NCBI RefSeq assembly: GCF_000382705.1
Contig: NZ_ARQE01000001.1
Location: forward strand, 477,551 to 541,550
Reading direction: 5' to 3'
DNA length: 64,000 bases
Source: Aureimonas ureilytica DSM 18598 = NBRC 106430
GTDB lineage: Bacteria > Pseudomonadota > Alphaproteobacteria > Rhizobiales > Rhizobiaceae
Shown: positions 47,004 to 54,874 of the stretch, in pieces
Position numbering within the stretch: position 1 is the stretch's first letter
Layout: every line of letters begins with the position of its first letter
Made by a program: the position numbers and the translations under genes
Notes under the pieces: model-generated
Database searches by the model: none
Seen by the model: the letters and a program-made list of their open reading frames with translations, nothing else
Told to the model about the DNA's origin: nothing

Positions 47004-47474
47004 TCACGCCTCGCGCGCGCCCTGCGGCGCCACGTCCGTTTCGGGTTTCAGGACCTCGCGGGCCTTGTCGTAATGCTCGGGGCGGATGTTGTTGCGCACC
47101 GCCGTGAAGGCCGCGAGCAGCACCGCCATGTCGTCGGTGAAGCCGAGGCCCACGACGAAATCGGGAATCGCGTCCACCGGCAGCACGAAATAGGCGAGCG
47201 CGGCGAGAAGAATGCCGCGCGAGGCGGCCGGCGTCTTGGAATCCAGCGCGCAATAATAGGAGGCGACGACATCCTCCGAGAAGGGAATGTGCCGCATGGC
47301 GCGCTTCATGGTGGAGAAGAAGCCGCGACGCACCTTCTCCTCCTGCCGGCGCTGCTCGCTTTCCGTGCCCGGCGGCAGGATTTCGCCCTCCAGGCCGCGC
47401 GCGGCGGGCGACAGCGGCCGCGAATCGCTCGTCTGGCTGGACAGTCCGGAACTCTCGTCGTGCTCTGCGCTCAT
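47004..47474 (-). CDS. DUF1232 (YkvA-like) membrane protein
   Basis: A 156-residue protein. A Ser/Glu/Arg-rich N-terminal third precedes RGFFSTMKRAMRHIPFSEDVVASYYCALDSKTPAASR and the YkvA core ILLAALAYFVLPVDAIPDFVVGLGFTDDMAVLLAAF, which contains one or two membrane helices. The function is unknown. ATG at 47474 has a GGAG site; an upstream in-frame start is discarded. Confidence 0.9.
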   Translation of the reverse strand: MSAEHDESSGLSSQTSDSRPLSPAARGLEGEILPPGTESEQRRQEEKVRRGFFSTMKRAMRHIPFSEDVVASYYCALDSKTPAASRGILLAALAYFVLPVDAIPDFVVGLGFTDDMAVLLAAFTAVRNNIRPEHYDKAREVLKPETDVAPQGAREA

Positions 47475-47586
47475 GCCCGGTCTCCGTTGGGAACCGGCCC
47501 GATATGGGGTCGGCTCCATCCGTTCGAAAGCGGGCGGACCGCTCCTCGCGAAGAAGCGGCCGCTCGCCGGTTTCGACAAGACGCTT

Positions 47587-48177
47587 TCAGCGGAAGGCCG
47601 GTTCCAGAACAGCGCCGCCGCGCATCGCCTCGCGCCCGCCCGCCGCCTTCAGCGGGAAGGCCTCTTCGAGGACATAGGGACCGCCGCCGACCGAATCGCG
47701 CGAGGAATAGAGAACGAAGCGGCCGACCGTGAAGGGCGCGGTGCGAAAATCGCCCCGGCCGGCCAGATAGCGCGCGACGTCCTCGTCCTTCGGGTTGCGC
47801 AGCCGCGCCAGGGTGACATGCGGCGTGAAGCGGCGCGGGTCGGCGGCAAGGCCGATGCGCCGGGCCACCTTGTCGATCTCGGCATGGAGATGGTCGAGCG
47901 ACTGGGAGGGCTCCACCCCGGCATAGATCGAATGCGGCTTCTTGGAGCCGAAGGCGCCCATGCCCCGCAGCGCCAGCGAAAAGCCGGGGGACTGCACCCG
48001 GTCGAGCCCGGCCACGAGTTCGTCCGCCGTGCGCGCGTCGACATCGCCGAAGAAGCGCAGCGTCAGATGATAGTTCTCCGCGTCGATCCAGCGGGCCGAC
48101 GGCAGGCCGCCGCGCAGGAAGGACAGGCTGAGGGCGGCGTCACGCGGGATCTCGAGGGCGGTGAAAAGTCGCGGCAT
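47587..48177 (-). CDS. thpR: RNA 2',3'-cyclic phosphodiesterase ThpR
   Basis: A 196-residue 2H-phosphoesterase with both His-x-Thr/Ser motifs: ENYHLTLRFFG and FTPHVTLARL. It opens RNA 2',3'-cyclic phosphates and can ligate tRNA halves in vitro. ATG at 48177 has GGAAGGA. It diverges from the GNAT gene at 48412 across 234 bases. Confidence 0.95.
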   Translation of the reverse strand: MPRLFTALEIPRDAALSLSFLRGGLPSARWIDAENYHLTLRFFGDVDARTADELVAGLDRVQSPGFSLALRGMGAFGSKKPHSIYAGVEPSQSLDHLHAEIDKVARRIGLAADPRRFTPHVTLARLRNPKDEDVARYLAGRGDFRTAPFTVGRFVLYSSRDSVGGGPYVLEEAFPLKAAGGREAMRGGAVLEPAFR

Positions 48178-48411
48178 GTGAGATCCTTCCCGCTGGGAGG
48201 CCGTCCGTGCCGAGCCGTTTTACGGCAATCCGCGCGCCGACGGCCGAGTGCCTAACATGCTTATGATGTTCATCACGCGACGCTGACTTCAAGGTGACGC
48301 ATGGGAGCCATGCGCATCCCTCGATTGCTGTTGCTGCGCTGCACACCTAATCCGTAAGCACGTCGACGCAATCGGCCGAACCCCTCGGCCCGCCCTTCGC
48401 CCCGATCGCCC

Positions 48412-49038
48412 ATGCCCCTCGCTTCCTTTTCCGACCGCTCCGCCCTGCCGGGTGGAAGCGTCCATATTCGCCGCCTGCGTCGTTCGGACCGGGCGGATTT
48501 CCTGGCGCATCTCCTGCGCCTCGACCCGGAAACCCGCCGCCTGCGCTTCGGCTCGGTGGTCAACGACGCCTTTCTGCGCCGCTATGCCGAAGGCGCGCTG
48601 CGGCCGGATGGCGTGGTGAAGGGCCTGTTCGCGGGCGAAACGCTGCGCGGCGTCGCCGAGCTTTGCGCGCTCGCCTCCGGCCAGCCGGAAGCCGCCTTCA
48701 GCCTGGAGCGCCCCTGGCAGGGGCAGGGCCTGGGAACGCGGCTCTTCGCCAGCCTTCTCGATGCGGCGCGCAATGTGGGGGCCGAGCATTTCGTGATTCA
48801 CTGCCTGCGCGATAATGTCGCGATCCAGAAGATCGCCCGCCGCTATGACGCCGAGCTGCGCTTCGAGGATGGCGACGTGGTCGCCGAACTGCGCCGTCCG
48901 GGCGGCGACTTCGCCTCGCGAGCGCGCGAAGCGGCCGAAGAGCGCTTCGCGCGCTCGCGCAGCGCCGCCGACCGCGCGCTGTACCGCCTCGCGGCGGAGG
49001 TCGGCATCGACCTGCGCCTGCGCCGCGCCAACGACTGA
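48412..49038 (+). CDS. GNAT family N-acetyltransferase
   Basis: A 208-residue GNAT protein of the type with HIRRLRRSDRADFLAHLLRLDPETRRLRFGSVVNDAFLRRY at the N terminus, similar to the acetyltransferase domain of protein acetylases such as PatZ/Pat. The acetyl-CoA loop is RPWQGQGLGTRLFASLL. The C-terminal 60 residues are helical and Arg/Ala rich. The substrate is unknown. ATG at 48412; the gene ends 8 bases before the convergent tesA stop. Confidence 0.9.
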   Translation: MPLASFSDRSALPGGSVHIRRLRRSDRADFLAHLLRLDPETRRLRFGSVVNDAFLRRYAEGALRPDGVVKGLFAGETLRGVAELCALASGQPEAAFSLERPWQGQGLGTRLFASLLDAARNVGAEHFVIHCLRDNVAIQKIARRYDAELRFEDGDVVAELRRPGGDFASRAREAAEERFARSRSAADRALYRLAAEVGIDLRLRRAND

Positions 49039-49046
49039 GGCCTGCG

Positions 49047-49706
49047 TCAGGCCTTGGGCGCGGCCAGCGTCTCTCGCACCAGCGGTAGCATCCGCTCCAC
49101 GATCACGGCGACGCCGTCCTTGTTGGGATGCATGTAGTCGGCCTGGTTGAGGCCGGCGACGGAGGCGACGCCGTCCAGAAAGAACGGGTAGAAGGCGACG
49201 CCGTATTGTTTCGCGAGCTCGCCATAGATCGGATTGAAGCGCGCCGCGTAATCCTCGCCCATATTGGGCGGGGCGAGCATCCCTGCGAGGATCACCCTGG
49301 TTCCGGCCCGGCTCGTCAGCCGCTTCAGGATGTCGTCGAGATTGCGCCGGGTGACGTCGGGCGAAATGCCGCGCAGCGCGTCGTTGGCGCCGAGCTCCAC
49401 GATCACGAGATCGGCGCTCGCCGGCACCGACCAGTCGAGGCGCGCGAGCCCGCCCGTCGTCGTGTCGCCGGACACGCCCGCATTCACCACCTTCGCCGCA
49501 ATGCCGGCCTTGCCAAGCGCCGCCTGCAATTGCTCGGGGAAGGATTCGCCGGGGCCGACGCCGTAGCCCGCCGACAGGCTGTCGCCGAAGGCGACGATTT
49601 CGGGCGTCCCCGCCGAAGCGGCCTCCTGCGCTTTCGCCGGCACTTGCGCGGCGAGAAGCCCGAGACCGATCGTCACGAAGCCGAGAAGCTGTTGGAACCG
49701 ACCCAT
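49047..49706 (-). CDS. tesA: Arylesterase / lysophospholipase L1 (TesA-like SGNH hydrolase)
   Basis: A 219-residue exported SGNH hydrolase. Signal peptide LLGFVTIGLGLLAAQVPAKA; block I IVAFGDSLSAGYGV (catalytic Ser), block III ELGANDALRG, and DYMHPNKDGVAVIVERM with the Asp and His of the triad. TesA hydrolyses thioesters and lysophospholipids in the periplasm. It is divergent from a YbbA/YbbP-type ABC pair, the classical tesA-ybbA-ybbP neighbourhood. Confidence 0.95.
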   Translation of the reverse strand: MGRFQQLLGFVTIGLGLLAAQVPAKAQEAASAGTPEIVAFGDSLSAGYGVGPGESFPEQLQAALGKAGIAAKVVNAGVSGDTTTGGLARLDWSVPASADLVIVELGANDALRGISPDVTRRNLDDILKRLTSRAGTRVILAGMLAPPNMGEDYAARFNPIYGELAKQYGVAFYPFFLDGVASVAGLNQADYMHPNKDGVAVIVERMLPLVRETLAAPKA

Positions 49707-49805
49707 CTGCCATCCATATCTTGAGCGAACTGCGAAATTGGGGCGACTGCGTTCGGCCGGGCCGCCGTCCGGCTCGCTCAGTCGCCATATAGGAAGGCAA
49801 GGCGC

Positions 49806-50525
49806 GTGACAGAACCGGCGATCCGATTACGAAAGGTTCATCTCACGCTCGGCCAGGGCCGGGGCGCGGTCCACGTCCTGAAAGGCATCGATCTCGAGGT
49901 GGCGCGGGGCGAGAGCGTCGGCATCGTCGGCCCGTCGGGCTCGGGCAAGTCGACGCTTCTCATGGTTCTGGCGGGGCTCGAACGCGCCGACAAGGGTGAG
50001 GTCGAGATATCGGGCCAGTCGCTCCAGGGCCTCAGCGAGGACCGTCTCGCCGCCTTTCGTGGGCGCCATATCGGCATCGTCTTCCAGTCCTTCCATCTCA
50101 TTCCCAACATGACGGCGCTCGAAAACGTCGCCGTGCCCCTGGAACTCGCGGGCCATCCCAAGGCCTTCGAGCGGGCGGAGGCGGAGCTTCGGGCGGTCGG
50201 CCTCGGCGCGCGCGTCACGCATTATCCCGGCGAATTGTCGGGCGGCGAGCAGCAGCGCGTGGCGCTCGCGAGGGCGCTGGCCCCCGAGCCCGCCCTCCTC
50301 ATCGCCGACGAGCCGACCGGCAATCTCGACGCCGACACCGGTGCGCAGATCGCCGACCTTCTCTTTTCCGAGCAGAAGCGCCGCGCGATGACCATGGTTC
50401 TCGTCACCCACGACAAGACCCTCGCCGCGCGCTGCGGGCGCGAGGTGGCGGTGCGCTCGGGCGAGATCGAACGCGGCGGCGCTCCGGTGCGGCCGGCGGT
50501 GGCGGTGGCGGAGGCCGCGCGATGA
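49806..50525 (+). CDS. ABC transporter ATP-binding protein (YbbA/LolD-like)
   Basis: A 239-residue ATPase of the MacB/LolD type: Walker [11 protein letters not shown] loop in [20 protein letters not shown] signature [15 protein letters not shown], Walker [13 protein letters not shown] and H loop VLVTHD. It partners the following FtsX-type permease, whose ATG overlaps its stop (ATGA). GTG start with AGGAAGG. The neighbour tesA points to the YbbA-YbbP system, which is linked to lipoprotein or envelope-lipid handling. Confidence 0.95.
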   Translation: MTEPAIRLRKVHLTLGQGRGAVHVLKGIDLEVARGESVGIVGPSGSGKSTLLMVLAGLERADKGEVEISGQSLQGLSEDRLAAFRGRHIGIVFQSFHLIPNMTALENVAVPLELAGHPKAFERAEAELRAVGLGARVTHYPGELSGGEQQRVALARALAPEPALLIADEPTGNLDADTGAQIADLLFSEQKRRAMTMVLVTHDKTLAARCGREVAVRSGEIERGGAPVRPAVAVAEAAR

Positions 50526-53098
50526 GCGGTGCCGGATCGGCCGGCCCGGCTTCCTCCCGCCCGGCGGGTTCTGCGCGCCTCGCCTGGCGCTTCGCCTTGC
50601 GCGAAATGCGCGGCGGCGTGCGCGGCTTCGTGATCTTTCTTCTGTGCCTGACGCTCGGCGTCGCCTCGATCGCCGCGGTCAATTCGGTGTCGGAGATGAT
50701 GACCACGGGCATCGAGCGGGAAGGGCGCACGATTCTGGGCGCCGACATGCGTTTCGGCCTCAACGGGCGCGAGGCGAGCGAAGCGGAGACGCGCTTCCTC
50801 GCCGGCTTCGGCGCGGTCGCCCAGAGCGCCAATCTGCGCTCCATGGCGCGCCTGCCCGATGGCACCGACCAGACCCTTTCCGAGGTCAAGGCGGTGGACG
50901 GGCTCTATCCGCTCTACGGCACGGTGGAAACCGCGCCGGCCGCGCCGCTCGCCGACCTTCTCGCCGCGCGCGACGGACGCTTCGGGGCGGTCGCCGCGCC
51001 GGAATTCTTCGACCGCCTGGGGCTCCAGCCCGGCGCCATCGTGCGGCTCGGCGGCATCGAGCTGGAACTGCGCGCCCGCCTGACCCGCGAGCCCGACGTC
51101 CTGTCGGACGGGTTCGTCTTCGCCCCGCGCCTCATGGTGTCGCAGGAGGCGCTGCGCGCCAGCGGCCTGATCCAGCCGGGCTCGCTCATCGAATACGACT
51201 ACAAGCTGCGCTTTGCCGATCCGGCGACCGACCCCGCCACGGTCGAGGCGGAAGCCAAGAGCGCCTTTCCGCAGGCCGGCTGGAGCATCCGCGACGCGCG
51301 CGAGGCCGCGCCCGCGCTCCAGCGCAGCATCAACCGCTTCTCGCAGTTCCTGACGCTGGTCGGCCTCACCGCCCTGATCGTCGGCGGCGTCGGCATCGCC
51401 AATGCCGTCTCGGCCTATCTCGACGGCAAGCGCACGGTGATCGCGACCTTCAAGAGCCTGGGCGCGGGCGGCGGCTTCGTGGTCTGGATCTACCTGATCC
51501 AGATCGGGCTTCTCGCGACGCTCGGCATCGCGGCGGGCCTCGTGATCGGCGCGCTCGCGCCCTTCGCGGCGGCGGGCTTTCTGGAAGCCTTCATTCCGGT
51601 CGCGACGCATCCGTCCGTCTATCCCGGCGCGCTGCTTCTCGCCACGGCCTTCGGCTATCTCACGGCCTTCGCCTTCGCGGTCCTGCCGCTCGGCCGCACG
51701 CGGGACGTCGCGGCCACCGCCCTGTTCCGCTCCAACGAGGGGCCGGGCGCGCTGCGCACGCGGCTCGGCTATGCGCTGGCCGCCGGGGCGCTCGCGCTCG
51801 GCATCGCGGGCCTCGCCTTCCTGATGGCGAGCGACAAGCGCGTCGCCGGCGTGTTCCTGGTCGCTACGGCCGTCGCCTTCGTGGTGCTGCGCCTCGTTTC
51901 GGTCGCGATCCGCGCGCTCGCCGCGCGCCTGCCGCGCGTGCGCTCGACCCCGTTGCGCCTGGCCATCGGCAATATCCACCGGCCGGGCGCGCTGACCCAT
52001 TCGGTGGTTCTCTCGCTCGGCCTCGGCCTGACGCTTCTCGTCACGCTCGCCACGATCGACACGGCGCTGCGCCGCGAGATCGGCACGACCATCGCGGCGC
52101 GGGCGCCGAACTTATTCTTCGTGGACGTCCAGTCGGCCGAGATCGACCCGTTCCGCCAGCGCGTCGCCGAACTCGCGCCGGGCTCGTCGCTCGAAGCCGT
52201 GCCCATGCTGCGCGGGCGCATCGTGAAGCTGAACGGCACCGATGTCGCTCAGCTCCAGGTGCCGCCCGAAGGTGCCTGGGTGCTGCGCGGCGACCGGGGC
52301 GTGACCTATTCCGCCACGCCCCCCGAAAACACCACGATCACGCAAGGGGAGTGGTGGGCGGCCGATGATTCGGGCGAGCCGCTCGTCTCCTTCGCGGCCA
52401 AGGAGGGCGGCGAGCTCGGCCTGAAGATCGGCGACACGATCACCGTCAACGTGCTCGGTCGCGAGATCACGGCGCGCATCGCCAATTTCCGCGCGGTGGA
52501 ATGGGAGTCCATGTCGATCAACTTCGTCATGGTCTTCTCGCCCAGCACGTTTGCCGGCGCGCCCCATGCCTGGCTCGCGACGCTTGACATGCCCGACAGC
52601 ACGAGCGAGGCCGAACGCGCCGTCCTGCGCGGCATCTCCAACAGCTTCCCGGCCGTGACGACGGTTCGCGTCAAGGACGCCCTGGACGCCGTCAACGCGC
52701 TGGTGGCGCAGCTCGCGCTCGCCATCCGCGCCGCCGCCGCCGTGGCGCTCGTGGCCTCCGTGCTCGTCCTGTCCGGCGCGCTCGCTGCCGGCAACCGGAC
52801 GCGCGTCCACGACGCGGTGGTGCTGAAGACGCTGGGGGCGACGCGGCAGACGCTGATCCGCGCCTATGTCACCGAATACATGACGCTCGGCGCGGCGACC
52901 GCCCTCTTCGCCGTCGGCGCCGGGGCGCTGGCGGCGTGGTACGTTCTCGCCCGCGTCATGCAGCTGCCTTACGCCTTCGACACCGGCGTCGCCCTGACGG
53001 TTCTCTGCGTGTCGCTGGTGCTGACCGTGGGCTTCGGGCTTGCCGGAACATGGCGCGTTCTCGGCCAGAAGGCGGCGCCCGTCCTGCGCGAGTTGTGA
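50522..53098 (+). CDS. ABC transporter permease (YbbP-like, two FtsX domains)
   Basis: An 858-residue integral membrane protein. An N-terminal helix (FVIFLLCLTLGVASIAAVNSV), an extended periplasmic MacB-like region, then two FtsX cores (QFLTLVGLTALIVGGVGIANAVSAY with the conserved KRTVIATFKSLGA, and AIRAAAAVALVASVLVLSGALAAGN with VVLKTLGATRQTLIR). Length and two-core layout match YbbP. ATG at 50522 overlaps the preceding stop, so the two are coupled. Confidence 0.95.
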   Translation: MSGAGSAGPASSRPAGSARLAWRFALREMRGGVRGFVIFLLCLTLGVASIAAVNSVSEMMTTGIEREGRTILGADMRFGLNGREASEAETRFLAGFGAVAQSANLRSMARLPDGTDQTLSEVKAVDGLYPLYGTVETAPAAPLADLLAARDGRFGAVAAPEFFDRLGLQPGAIVRLGGIELELRARLTREPDVLSDGFVFAPRLMVSQEALRASGLIQPGSLIEYDYKLRFADPATDPATVEAEAKSAFPQAGWSIRDAREAAPALQRSINRFSQFLTLVGLTALIVGGVGIANAVSAYLDGKRTVIATFKSLGAGGGFVVWIYLIQIGLLATLGIAAGLVIGALAPFAAAGFLEAFIPVATHPSVYPGALLLATAFGYLTAFAFAVLPLGRTRDVAATALFRSNEGPGALRTRLGYALAAGALALGIAGLAFLMASDKRVAGVFLVATAVAFVVLRLVSVAIRALAARLPRVRSTPLRLAIGNIHRPGALTHSVVLSLGLGLTLLVTLATIDTALRREIGTTIAARAPNLFFVDVQSAEIDPFRQRVAELAPGSSLEAVPMLRGRIVKLNGTDVAQLQVPPEGAWVLRGDRGVTYSATPPENTTITQGEWWAADDSGEPLVSFAAKEGGELGLKIGDTITVNVLGREITARIANFRAVEWESMSINFVMVFSPSTFAGAPHAWLATLDMPDSTSEAERAVLRGISNSFPAVTTVRVKDALDAVNALVAQLALAIRAAAAVALVASVLVLSGALAAGNRTRVHDAVVLKTLGATRQTLIRAYVTEYMTLGAATALFAVGAGALAAWYVLARVMQLPYAFDTGVALTVLCVSLVLTVGFGLAGTWRVLGQKAAPVLREL

Positions 53099-53300
53099 GG
53101 ACGGGGCCGGGAAAGCCCGGTTCGATGACCGAAATTTAATGGCCGCGGGACTGCCCATCGGGGGCTTCCGGGTGTTTCCTCCCTTGTGAGAAGCCCCGTT
53201 GCTTCGCATATTTGCAGGAAAAGGGTCTGGCCGGGCGTCCCGCCGGTCGGCCCGGCCGGTCTCGGCCGACCCGGACGGGACACCGAAAAGGAGACTGTCC

Positions 53301-54083
53301 ATGGCTGACAAGTGGAACAGCGGCGCGCGCAGCGTCCCCCTGTCACGGGGCCGGGCCGACGTCGCCATCGATCAGGGCCTGCGGAGCTACATGCTCCGGG
53401 TCTACAACCTCATGGCCATCGGCCTCGCGCTGACGGGCGTCGCCGCCTACGGCCTCTTCTCGCTCGCCACCACGAGCGATCCCTCGCTCGCGGTCGGCAC
53501 GGTCAACGGCGTGATGCTGACCCAGCTCGGCGCCACCGTGTTCACCTCGCCGCTGCGCTGGGTGCTGATGTTCGCGCCGCTCGCCCTTGTGATGTTCCTG
53601 TCCTTCCGGGTCGACCGGATGAGCACGCAGGCCGCGCAGGCGACCTTCTGGGCCTATGCCGCCCTGGTGGGCTTCTCGCTGTCGACGATCTTCCTCGTCT
53701 ACACGCAGGAATCGATCGTGCAGGTCTTCTTCGTGACGGCCGCCTCATTCGGCGCCCTGTCGCTCTTCGGCTACACGACGAAGCGTGACCTCTCGGCCAT
53801 GGGCTCGTTCCTGATCATGGGCCTCTTCGGCCTGATCATCGCGATGCTCGTGAACCTCTTCCTCGCCTCCTCGGCGCTCAGCTTCGCCATCTCGGCGATC
53901 GGCGTGCTGCTCTTCGCGGGCCTCACCGCCTGGGACACGCAGCGCATCAAGGAACTGTACTGGGAAGGCGACGACGCGCTGGTCGCGGGCCGCAAGGCCA
54001 TCATGGGCGCGCTGACCCTTTATCTCGACTTCATCAACCTCTTCATGTTCATGCTCCGCTTCCTTGGCACCAGCCGCAACTAA
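53301..54083 (+). CDS. Bax inhibitor-1/YccA family membrane protein
   Basis: A 260-residue seven-helix BI-1 protein: YMLRVYNLMAIGLALTGVAAY, FWAYAALVGFSLSTIFLVYTQESIVQVFFVTAASFGALSLFGYTTKRDLSAMG and the C-terminal DFINLFMFMLRFLG. The Asp pair that forms the pH-sensing di-aspartyl centre fits AWDTQ and LDFIN. YccA of E. coli restrains FtsH. ATG at 53301 has AAGGAGA. Confidence 0.95.
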   Translation: MADKWNSGARSVPLSRGRADVAIDQGLRSYMLRVYNLMAIGLALTGVAAYGLFSLATTSDPSLAVGTVNGVMLTQLGATVFTSPLRWVLMFAPLALVMFLSFRVDRMSTQAAQATFWAYAALVGFSLSTIFLVYTQESIVQVFFVTAASFGALSLFGYTTKRDLSAMGSFLIMGLFGLIIAMLVNLFLASSALSFAISAIGVLLFAGLTAWDTQRIKELYWEGDDALVAGRKAIMGALTLYLDFINLFMFMLRFLGTSRN

Positions 54084-54112
54084 GGTGGCATGACACCGAG
54101 ACGGACCTTAGG

Positions 54113-54138
54113 AGGGCGGCTTTCGAGCCGCCCTTTTT
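54113..54138 (+). terminator. Rho-independent terminator of the BI-1 gene
   Basis: AGGGCGGCT-TTCG-AGCCGCCCT followed by TTTT, 30 bases after the stop codon; UUCG tetraloop. Confidence 0.9.
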
Positions 54139-54252
54139 CGTGTCCGCGATCCGGTTCGATCCGGGCGCCGGATGGGGCAAACGACGCATTGAGCCGGCGG
54201 GCGGGCGCGCCTATGGTCGCGCCGTTTCGACAATCCGCAAGGCATCCTTCCC

Positions 54253-54810
54253 ATGAGCGCGTTCACCCTTCGCGAAGCCACGCTGGCCGACATCCCGGCG
54301 ATCTGCCGCATCTACGAACATGCGGTGCTCCACGGCACGGCCACCTACGAGCTGACGCCGCCGGACGAAACGGAGATGACCTCGCGCTTTCTCGGCCTGA
54401 CGCGGCAGGACTATCCCTATCTCGTCGCCTGCAACGGCGAAGGGCGCGTCGTCGCCTATGCCTATGCCGGCCCGTTCCGGGCGCGGCCGGCCTATCGCTG
54501 GTCGGTGGAGGATTCGATCTATCTGGAGCCGGAGGCGCAGGGCCAGGGCATCGGCACGGCGATCCTCGGCCGGCTGATCGAGCTGTGCGAGGAAAAGGGC
54601 TTCCGCCAGATGATCGCGGTGATCGGCGGCGCCGACAATCACGGCTCCGTCAAGCTGCACCAGAAGCTCGGCTTCCGCTCGATCGGCCTGTTCGAGGGGT
54701 CGGGCTTCAAGTTCGGCCGCTGGATCGACACGGTGCTGATGCAATATTCGATGAACGGCGGCAAGGAGACGCTGCCCGACGAAAGCCGCTATCCCGGCAC
54801 CTTGAGCTGA
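54253..54810 (+). CDS. PAT-type N-acetyltransferase (phosphinothricin/methionine sulfone acetyltransferase-like)
   Basis: A 185-residue GNAT protein of the PAT/MnaT group: LREATLADIPAICRIYEHAVLHGTATYE, YAYAGPFRARPAYRWSVEDSIYLEPEAQGQGIGTAIL and GADNHGSVKLHQKLGFRSIGLFEGSGFKFGRW. These enzymes acetylate small amino acids such as methionine sulfone, and some accept phosphinothricin; resistance is not implied. ATG at 54253 has an AAGG site. Confidence 0.93.
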   Translation: MSAFTLREATLADIPAICRIYEHAVLHGTATYELTPPDETEMTSRFLGLTRQDYPYLVACNGEGRVVAYAYAGPFRARPAYRWSVEDSIYLEPEAQGQGIGTAILGRLIELCEEKGFRQMIAVIGGADNHGSVKLHQKLGFRSIGLFEGSGFKFGRWIDTVLMQYSMNGGKETLPDESRYPGTLS

Positions 54811-54818
54811 TCGCGCCC

Positions 54819-54868
54819 GGCGCGGGGCAGGGGGGGCGCGGGGCAGGGGGGCGCAGGGCAGGGAGGGC
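54819..54868 (+). repeat. GC-rich tandem repeat, about 16-base unit
   Basis: Roughly three copies of (G)CGCGGGGCAGGGGGG run between the acetyltransferase stop and the stop of the leftward GGDEF-EAL gene, the last copy diverged to GCGCAGGGCAGGGA. The G runs could form G-quadruplex structures in the plus strand. Confidence 0.7.
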
Positions 54869-54874
54869 TCTGGC

